Source of the DNA: Thermocatellispora tengchongensis | GTDB lineage: Bacteria > Actinomycetota > Actinomycetes > Streptosporangiales > Streptosporangiaceae | Assembly: GCF_014202315.1 (NCBI RefSeq) | Contig: NZ_JACHGN010000019.1 | Span: forward strand, 1-64,000 | DNA length: 64,000 nt | Direction of reading: 5' to 3' | Shown: positions 59,339-64,000 of the stretch, piece by piece | Position numbering within the stretch: the first letter of the stretch is position 1 | Layout: each line of letters starts with the position of its first letter | Notes under the pieces: generated by a model | The model's database searches: none | The model's input: the letters and a program-made list of their open reading frames with translations, nothing else | Told to the model about the DNA's origin: nothing | Position numbers and translations under genes: made by a program

Positions 59339-59556
59339 GCGTCCTGGCGTTCGGTCTCGGTGGTGTCCGGGACGAAGTCGCCGGCGGCGAGGCAGTGCGG
59401 GCCGCCGGTGTGGCGGTGACAGACCGCCTTCCAGGTGCGCGCGACGCGGAACCAGCGCCATCCCACGGCGCCGTTACGGTCGCCGAAGGAGCAGGCGCTG
59501 GCGCCACTCGGCGGCGGCGGCAGCGGGCGATCGGCGGTGTTCATGCTGCCCATCAT
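59335..59556 (-). CDS. Small phage protein
   Basis: A 73-residue protein from ATG 59556, which overlaps the stop of the preceding 58-residue gene (ATGA). Central sequence DRNGAVGWRWFRVARTWKAV, then a CHRH...H..C cluster that could bind metal. Alternative ATGs at 59553 and 59544. Function unknown. Confidence 0.55.
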   Translation of the reverse strand: MMGSMNTADRPLPPPPSGASACSFGDRNGAVGWRWFRVARTWKAVCHRHTGGPHCLAAGDFVPDTTETERQDA

Positions 59557-59729
59557 GATCCGTTCGCCGCGCTGCCCTCGATGGCGCTCAGGGCCTCGAT
59601 GTAGGCCCGGGTGGCGTCGATGAGCTGCCGCTGCTGGGGCAGGCTGAGCTCGCCGGCGGCGCACGCCGGGCGCTGCTCGGGCGCCAGGGCCTCCCACGCG
59701 GCCAAGTGCTCGCCGGCCTGGCTACCCAC
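59553..59729 (-). CDS. Small helical phage protein (58 residues)
   Basis: GTG 59729 opens a 58-codon frame: EHLAAWEALAPEQRPACAAG, then LPQQRQLIDATRAYIEALSA. Amphipathic helices and overlap coupling with both neighbours support a real gene. Function unknown. Confidence 0.6.
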   Translation of the reverse strand: MGSQAGEHLAAWEALAPEQRPACAAGELSLPQQRQLIDATRAYIEALSAIEGSAANGS

Positions 59730-59979
59730 GATCGTCCCCGCCGGCGATGAGGGAGGGGATGGCCGGGGCCGTGCCGTGCGAGGTCATCTCCAGGTCGCTC
59801 AGGTCCTGCATGGACCACCGGCCGCGGAGTTGGTACACCGCGGGGGCCTTGCACAGCGAGCAGCGCATCAGCGCCAGCGTGAGGACTCCGCCGAAGGGGC
59901 CGGCCGCCTCGTGCTGGACGGTGACCGCGCGGTACTGGTGACGGTGCCCGACCCAGCGCCTGAATATGATCATGATCAC
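59722..59979 (-). CDS. Small phage protein with CxxC
   Basis: An 85-residue protein from ATG 59979. MRCSLCKAPAVYQLRGRWSM gives a zinc-knuckle-like pair. The N-terminus (MIMIIFRRWVGHRHQYRAV) is basic. It overlaps the start of the next gene. Function unknown. Confidence 0.6.
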   Translation of the reverse strand: MIMIIFRRWVGHRHQYRAVTVQHEAAGPFGGVLTLALMRCSLCKAPAVYQLRGRWSMQDLSDLEMTSHGTAPAIPSLIAGGDDRG

Positions 59980-59988
59980 TTCCTTGTG

Positions 59989-60321
59989 TCAGCGCCGCCG
60001 GTAGCGGCGGGGTCGGGGGCGGCCGCCGGCGAGCACCAGGCCGGGCAGCGGGCGCTGCGGCGGCGGTGCGGGTCGGCAGGCCGGTGAGGCGGCCACGTGC
60101 GGCATGAACACGTGCTCGTAGGTCTGCACCGGCATGGCGTCGGCGGCGTTCAGCGCGCGCGAGCGCCAGGTGCCGGTGCCGGTGCGATGGATGGCCTGGT
60201 TACCGGCCGGGTCGGGGGTCGGCTCGACGGCCAGGCGGCGGCCGTGGTCGGTGATCGTGACCAGCACCAGCCGGCGGCAGCCGTACGGGCACCACTCCAG
60301 GTCCGAGCGGGTGGGGATCAT
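59989..60321 (-). CDS. Small basic phage protein
   Basis: A 110-residue protein from ATG 60321. Opening MIPTRSDLEWCPYGCRRLVL with a CxxxC pair; the C-terminal 40 residues are Pro/Arg-rich. The opening resembles the small protein at 34,822-35,046 in the transposon. Function unknown. Confidence 0.6.
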   Translation of the reverse strand: MIPTRSDLEWCPYGCRRLVLVTITDHGRRLAVEPTPDPAGNQAIHRTGTGTWRSRALNAADAMPVQTYEHVFMPHVAASPACRPAPPPQRPLPGLVLAGGRPRPRRYRRR

Positions 60322-60346
60322 GGCGGCTCGCCTCCTCCGGGCCGGG

Positions 60347-60472
60347 TCACTCGACGCGGGTACGGGTGCGCAGGCACAGGGCGCACCGCGAGCTGACCAC
60401 GCGCCCGATCCGCTCGTATGTGCGCCAATCATGCGGGCATAACAGCCGCCTGATCAGGTCAATTATCAGCAT
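60347..60472 (-). CDS. Very small zinc-knuckle protein (41 residues)
   Basis: From ATG 60472: MLIIDLIRRLLCPHDWRTYE, then SRCALCLRT. The CPH...CxxC arrangement is common in tiny actinophage proteins. Size makes it uncertain. Confidence 0.45.
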   Translation of the reverse strand: MLIIDLIRRLLCPHDWRTYERIGRVVSSRCALCLRTRTRVE

Positions 60473-60503
60473 TCGCAGTCCTGTTCGAGTGTGTTCGAGA
60501 AAG

Positions 60504-61553
60504 TTAGGCGGCGCGGGCGCGACGGCGGGCCAGCGCGTCCGCGGCGGCGCCGCCGCGGCGCAGCATCGCCTCGCGGGCCGCGGCGGCACCGCGTACGGCT
60601 GCGGCCTGCGTATCCTGCGGCGCCTCGGTGGCCACCGCGGGCGGCCGCCAGGACTGGGCGACCTCGGCCGGGGCCGGGGCGAGCAGCAGCCGGTCCAGGC
60701 GCCACCGGGCGGCCGCGGCCGGGTGGTCGGCCGCCTCGATGCCGACCAGGGTGCGGCTGATCTGGCCCGGGGTGTAGCCGGCGGCCATGAGCGCCATCAC
60801 CCGCGGGGCGAGGTAGAAGCCGAGGCCATGGTGGGCCAGCACGCCGAGCGCCTGGTCGGCGTGCCGCGCCGGGTAGTGCTCGGCCAGGCCGAGCACCTGG
60901 GCGGGGGTGAGCCACAGGTCGCTGAGCTCCTCCGGTGCGGGCAGCGGCGGCAGCGTGGCCAGGCGGCGCAGCCCTGCCAGGGTCGCCACCACGCTGGGGC
61001 CAGGCTCGCGCTCCTGATCGGAAGGGGATGAAGAGGAGGAGAAGGGGTTAACCGGTTTTATGTGCGCGTTTTCGGCAGATGTTGCGACCTGGGGCGATGC
61101 CGCAGCGGTGCTGGTCGGGACATGTGCCCTCTGCGGCGGCATGTCGGCCTCGGCGGCGGGGGCGGCCTCCGGCGCATCGGCGGGGGCGGTGGCCGCGGCG
61201 GCCGCGAGGGAGGCGTCCAGCAGCGCCCACGCCTGGGGGGCCGTGGGGAGGCTGCCCGGGGTGTCGGTGACGAGCAGCAGGTGCTGCCAGGTCCCGCGGA
61301 CTGAGCGGCGAATCTCGCGCAGGTACCCGGCCTCGGCGAGCTCGCGGTTGTCGCGGCGCAGGGCGTGCAGCGACAGCCCGTACAGGGCGGCGAGCTCCGC
61401 CCGGCCGATGCCGGGCGCGGGCGGGCAGGCGAGGTAGCGCAGCAGCAGCCCCAGCGCGGCCGTGCTCAGCATGGTGGCGCGCGCCAGGGCGTCGACGGGG
61501 TCAGCATGGGGGAAGGCCAGAACGAACGTGCCAGCGATGGTGACCGTGCTCAT
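60504..61553 (-). CDS. Phage replisome-type helix-turn-helix protein
   Basis: A 349-residue protein from ATG 61553. Residues 20-95 form a winged helix (LSTAALGLLLRYLACPPAPG, GRAELAALYGLSLHALRRDN, AGYLREIRRSV). A Ser/Ala/Pro-rich linker spans about 110-190, and a helical C-terminal domain follows (LTPAQVLGLAEHYPARHADQ). Architecture resembles phage replication-initiation or helicase-loader proteins, and position in the early operon fits. No catalytic motif. Confidence 0.65.
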   Translation of the reverse strand: MSTVTIAGTFVLAFPHADPVDALARATMLSTAALGLLLRYLACPPAPGIGRAELAALYGLSLHALRRDNRELAEAGYLREIRRSVRGTWQHLLLVTDTPGSLPTAPQAWALLDASLAAAAATAPADAPEAAPAAEADMPPQRAHVPTSTAAASPQVATSAENAHIKPVNPFSSSSSPSDQEREPGPSVVATLAGLRRLATLPPLPAPEELSDLWLTPAQVLGLAEHYPARHADQALGVLAHHGLGFYLAPRVMALMAAGYTPGQISRTLVGIEAADHPAAAARWRLDRLLLAPAPAEVAQSWRPPAVATEAPQDTQAAAVRGAAAAREAMLRRGGAAADALARRRARAA

Positions 61554-61581
61554 CGCCCCCCTTCCGATCGGGCGGCGTGGG

Positions 61582-61767
61582 TCACAGCGGCCACCCGAAC
61601 GCCCAGGAGAGTCCCACGGCGAAGATCGCCATACCAAAGAAGGCGGCGCTGCACCCGGCCGCGGTCACGCCGTCGACGCGTCGACCGGCGATCCAGAAGC
61701 GTCGGCCGAGCGATGCGAACGTGACGGCGAGGCCCAGGAGCAGCGCCACTACGAAGACGAGGCTCAT
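61582..61767 (-). CDS. Small phage membrane protein
   Basis: A 61-residue protein from ATG 61767 with two transmembrane helices (LVFVVALLLGLAVTFASLG, CSAAFFGMAIFAVGLSWAFG). The start overlaps the previous stop by ATGA. Function unknown. Confidence 0.65.
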   Translation of the reverse strand: MSLVFVVALLLGLAVTFASLGRRFWIAGRRVDGVTAAGCSAAFFGMAIFAVGLSWAFGWPL

Positions 61768-62237
61768 TCGGTGTCGCCGCTGTCGTGCATGGTGTCCGCC
61801 ATGAGCGCTTCGTACATGCCGCGCAGGTGCTCCAGACCGCCATCGCTCAGCGCGATGGCCACCGCGGCGGCGTATCCGGCGTAGTGCGGGCCGGCGAGGT
61901 AGGCGCGCTGGGTGTCGGTGGCGATCACCAGCAGATCGATCAGGGCCGCGTGGAAGGCGTCGGGCTTGGTGCCGGTGGCGTGGTCGTAGTACCACAGGAC
62001 CTCGGCCAGGATGCGCGGGGTGATGTCCTCGCGGGTCGGGGGCGCGTACTGCAGGCGTGCGGCCAGCTCGCGCGCCTCGCGGGCGGGCATGGCCAGCACC
62101 CCGCGCAGCGCCTCGCCGCTGCGGATCTGGACCAGTTCGTCGGTGCTGTCTTTCCGGCCGGGCAGGCGGACCACGTGCAGGCCAGGGTGGCCGGCGGGCG
62201 CGGGGACCGGGACAGCGTGAGGTGTCAGGATCATCAT
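61764..62237 (-). CDS. Hypothetical early phage protein
   Basis: A 157-residue protein from ATG 62237. Segments HVVRLPGRKDSTDELVQIRS, LYQ-like YAPPTREDITPRILAEVLWY and helical C-terminus. No family recognised. Coupled to the membrane protein downstream. Confidence 0.65.
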   Translation of the reverse strand: MMILTPHAVPVPAPAGHPGLHVVRLPGRKDSTDELVQIRSGEALRGVLAMPAREARELAARLQYAPPTREDITPRILAEVLWYYDHATGTKPDAFHAALIDLLVIATDTQRAYLAGPHYAGYAAAVAIALSDGGLEHLRGMYEALMADTMHDSGDTE

Positions 62238-62312
62238 CGTTTCCGGGTCAGTGCGGGTAGGGGGGCGCGCGGCGTAGGAGGGAGCACCGCGCACCGAGGT
62301 AGGGCAGGTGAC

Positions 62313-62350
62313 AGGCCCGGGCCGCCCCCGAGGCAGGGCCCGGGCCGGCC
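62313..62350 (-). terminator. GC-rich hairpin between early genes
   Basis: GGCCCGGGCC occurs at both sides of a 14-base spacer and can form a strong stem. It follows the stop of the 50-residue gene on the minus strand, suggesting partial termination within the early block. Confidence 0.4.
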
Positions 62351-62354
62351 ACCG

Positions 62355-62507
62355 TCAGATCCAGGCGTCCGGCCGCCAGACGGGCTCACCGGCGCGGCGC
62401 CAGTACCGCGTCACCGTGAGGCGGGCCCGCGCGTACAGCACGCGGATGCGGCGGCGGCGCAGAGCGGGCGGGATGGCGTGGCGGCCGCGCCGGCCCGGCC
62501 GGGTCAC
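62355..62507 (-). CDS. Small arginine-rich phage protein (50 residues)
   Basis: GTG 62507 overlaps the upstream stop (GTGA). It reads RGRHAIPPALRRRRIRVLYA and ends YWRRAGEPVWRPDAWI. Strongly basic, so possibly nucleic-acid binding. Function unknown. Confidence 0.55.
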   Translation of the reverse strand: MTRPGRRGRHAIPPALRRRRIRVLYARARLTVTRYWRRAGEPVWRPDAWI

Positions 62508-62950
62508 AGGCGAGCCGCCAGGGTAGGGTCCGGCCCCGCCTCCCCGGCCTCAGCGTGGGAGCCGGGCGGGGTGTGGGGGGTGAACGGCGCGCGCACCGCC
62601 GCGACGGGCGACTCGGCGACGTACGGCCGGCCCAGCTCGGGCTCGGTCGGCGCGGGCTCGGCCGAGCGCGGGGCCGGGAGCGGCCCGAGGGAGGTCACCT
62701 CTCGCGCCTCCTGCTCCAGCTCCTGGGCACGCTTGCGGTGGGCGCGCTCGGCCTCCCGCAGCAGCTCCATCCGCTCCAGGTGGTCAGCGAAGATCGCCTG
62801 AAGCTCTCGGATCTCCTGCTCGGACACCACCAACTGCCGGTTCGGCCCGAACAGGACCACCCCCGCGTACACGCCGGGTTCGGTCTCCTGGACACCACCG
62901 TTGGCCGGTGGCTGCAGACGCGAGTGTGCGGTCTCGGAAAGCAGACTCAT
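62504..62950 (-). CDS. Hypothetical phage protein with coiled coil
   Basis: A 148-residue protein from ATG 62950. The N-terminal third has GVYAGVVLFGPNRQLVVSEQ. A coiled coil follows (ADHLERMELLREAERAHRKR) and then a Pro-rich tail. Overlaps both neighbours. Function unknown. Confidence 0.65.
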   Translation of the reverse strand: MSLLSETAHSRLQPPANGGVQETEPGVYAGVVLFGPNRQLVVSEQEIRELQAIFADHLERMELLREAERAHRKRAQELEQEAREVTSLGPLPAPRSAEPAPTEPELGRPYVAESPVAAVRAPFTPHTPPGSHAEAGEAGPDPTLAARL

Positions 62951-63291
62951 GATCTGGCCTTTCGCATCGGGATCGTGACCACGGTCACGTGACAGCCGCT
63001 GATCAGGCCACTGGACGTCAAGCGGCCAGGGCGGTTGTCCTCGTGGGCCACCAGGCCCAGGGCCTCGACCCACTTCTCGTAGATCGGGATGGGGTTACGG
63101 TCGACGGCGTGGCCGGGGAAGATCTCGGCGCGCAGGGCGGAGCCACGGCGGGCGATCTGCCAGGTCAGCGTGGGCAGGTCGCGGTGGCGGGAGAGGATCT
63201 CGCCGAGCACCCGGTGAGCGCTGCGCTGCAGGGCGGTGTTGTCGATCCCCCGGGCGGGGCGCCGGGATGCAGCAGACGGGGCGGTGGTCAT
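62947..63291 (-). CDS. Hypothetical phage protein
   Basis: A 114-residue protein from ATG 63291. LQRSAHRVLGEILSRHRDLP, TLTWQIARRGSALRAEIFPG and NPIPIYEKWVEALGLVAHED. A compact domain with conserved-looking aromatic residues; similar proteins occur in actinophages, no known function. ATGA overlap at both ends. Confidence 0.65.
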   Translation of the reverse strand: MTTAPSAASRRPARGIDNTALQRSAHRVLGEILSRHRDLPTLTWQIARRGSALRAEIFPGHAVDRNPIPIYEKWVEALGLVAHEDNRPGRLTSSGLISGCHVTVVTIPMRKARS

Positions 63292-63929
63292 GACGTTCCT
63301 TCCTCGGCTGCAGCCAGCGCCGCGTCGACTTCGGCGGTCGCGGCCTTGATCCGGGGCTTGTGGTACAGCTCGGCCGTGCGGCCGGTGCTGGTCACACAGG
63401 GGCGGCCGGGCTGTGCCGAGCAGGTCGTGCAGGTCTCCTGCAGGGCCTGCTCCTGGATGGCGGCCTGCCGGGCGGCCTCGCGGCGGCGCGCGGCCCGGGG
63501 CGACTCCCACTCCTCCAGGTCGGGCAGGCCCTCGATCCCGGCCAGGTACGGGATACCGGGCTCCTCATCCCGCCAGGGCAGGTCATCGGCGGCCAGGTAG
63601 ATGATCTGCCGCATGGACAGCACGGTGGACAGCCGCTTGCCCCACTGCTCCCGGTCGCTGCCGTGCGCGCGGGTGCCCCACGGCTCGCGCTGGTGCAGGT
63701 ACGGGCGCAGCGGCTGCAGCTCGGTGATGATCGTGTCGATGCGCGCCACGTCGCGGGCGAGCGTGGCGAGCTCCTTGCTCATGTGCTCCAGCCGGTCGCA
63801 CACGTTCTCGCCGAGTTCGACCGGAACGGCGGGCCGCTCGGCTGCGATCGACAGATCGCGCAGCCACACCGCCGCGCCGTCCAGGTCGACGGCGAGCTGA
63901 TCGAGGGTGATTCGCCTGGACTGGCTCAT
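63288..63929 (-). CDS. Phage protein with C-terminal zinc-finger module
   Basis: A 213-residue protein from ATG 63929. The N-terminal 130 residues are helical (MSKELATLARDVARIDTIIT). The C-terminus has CTTCSAQPGRPCVTSTGRTA followed by ELYHKPRIKAA, the CxxC...C...H module found in many actinobacterial phage and plasmid proteins. Probably nucleic-acid or protein binding; unproven. ATGA overlap at both ends. Confidence 0.7.
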   Translation of the reverse strand: MSQSRRITLDQLAVDLDGAAVWLRDLSIAAERPAVPVELGENVCDRLEHMSKELATLARDVARIDTIITELQPLRPYLHQREPWGTRAHGSDREQWGKRLSTVLSMRQIIYLAADDLPWRDEEPGIPYLAGIEGLPDLEEWESPRAARRREAARQAAIQEQALQETCTTCSAQPGRPCVTSTGRTAELYHKPRIKAATAEVDAALAAAEEGTS

Positions 63930-64000
63930 GATCCTCCGTTCGCCGGCTCGGCCGCGTGCTGTACGACCCAGGTCGCGGCGGCAGTGCGAGAGGTCAGGGC
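63926..64000 (-). CDS. 3' end of the next early phage gene (partial)
   Basis: The last 24 codons (TSRTAAATWVVQHAAEPANG, then GS stop) are in an open frame to the window edge. The TGA overlaps the ATG of the following gene. Nothing more can be said. Confidence 0.5.
   Translation of the reverse strand, partial: ALTSRTAAATWVVQHAAEPANGGS

Noticed and set aside
1-64000. CRISPR array
   Set aside because: No series of regularly spaced direct repeats was seen.
22000-64000. Prophage integrase or excisionase
   Set aside because: No tyrosine integrase or large serine integrase in the window; the only serine recombinase is the transposon resolvase.

Overview
This window comes from a high-GC actinomycete chromosome. 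The signs are GTG starts, WhiB-era gene types such as a DUF574 methyltransferase, DUF397 with XRE/DUF5753 pairs, a SARP regulator and SigJ-like sigma factors. The gene set looks more like the Streptosporangiales or a related order than Mycobacteriales, but that placement is inference. Almost every long open frame opposite a gene is a GC-driven shadow and is omitted.

Positions 1 to about 22,050 are chromosomal and rich in regulators. From the left they hold a DUF574 methyltransferase and an XRE regulator, a response regulator missing its front half, a SARP, a DUF397/XRE pair, release factor 3, hemerythrin and Hsp20 stress genes, and a CobW-like metallochaperone behind a candidate zinc operator. 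Then come a DoxX protein, an orphan histidine kinase, an amidohydrolase/TetR pair, two fused gene remnants, and an HxlR/NmrA pair. Next is a block with two SigJ/ECF41-like sigma factors. Three promoters there fit the ECF41 consensus: upstream of the first sigma gene, of an SDR oxidoreductase, and of an epimerase remnant coupled to the second sigma gene. A TetR/NmrA pair with two matching operators closes the region.

At 22,098-22,141 lies the 3' part of a tRNA-Pro(CGG) gene with its terminator. Its 5' part is replaced, as expected at one end of an element integrated into that tRNA. Everything to the right (22.2-64 kb, running off the window) is best read as that element: a GntR regulator, small cysteine-rich proteins, and then a siphovirus-type prophage on the minus strand. 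From right to left the prophage has a chain of small overlapping early genes, a divergent HTH regulator, a late promoter/operator/terminator region, HNH, terminase, portal, protease, capsid, connector, tail tube, gpG/gpGT with a clear -1 slippery site, tape measure (frameshifted), tail tip proteins, endolysin and holin. A plus-strand gene at 37.7 kb looks like a moron. The integrase is not in the window.

An 11.6 kb Tn3-family transposon (23,761-35,400; 59-bp inverted repeats) interrupts the left part of the element. It carries tnpA, a candidate res site and tnpR. Its cargo is a fluoride-resistance operon (crcB, DUF190, crcB, PAP2 phosphatase, MFS transporter) behind a divergent fluoride riboswitch candidate, plus a three-gene operon of unknown role. 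That operon encodes a helical protein, a P-loop kinase-like protein with an altered Walker A motif, and a class I aminoacyl-tRNA synthetase-like domain fused to an ASCH domain. It is the best candidate here for an undescribed system.
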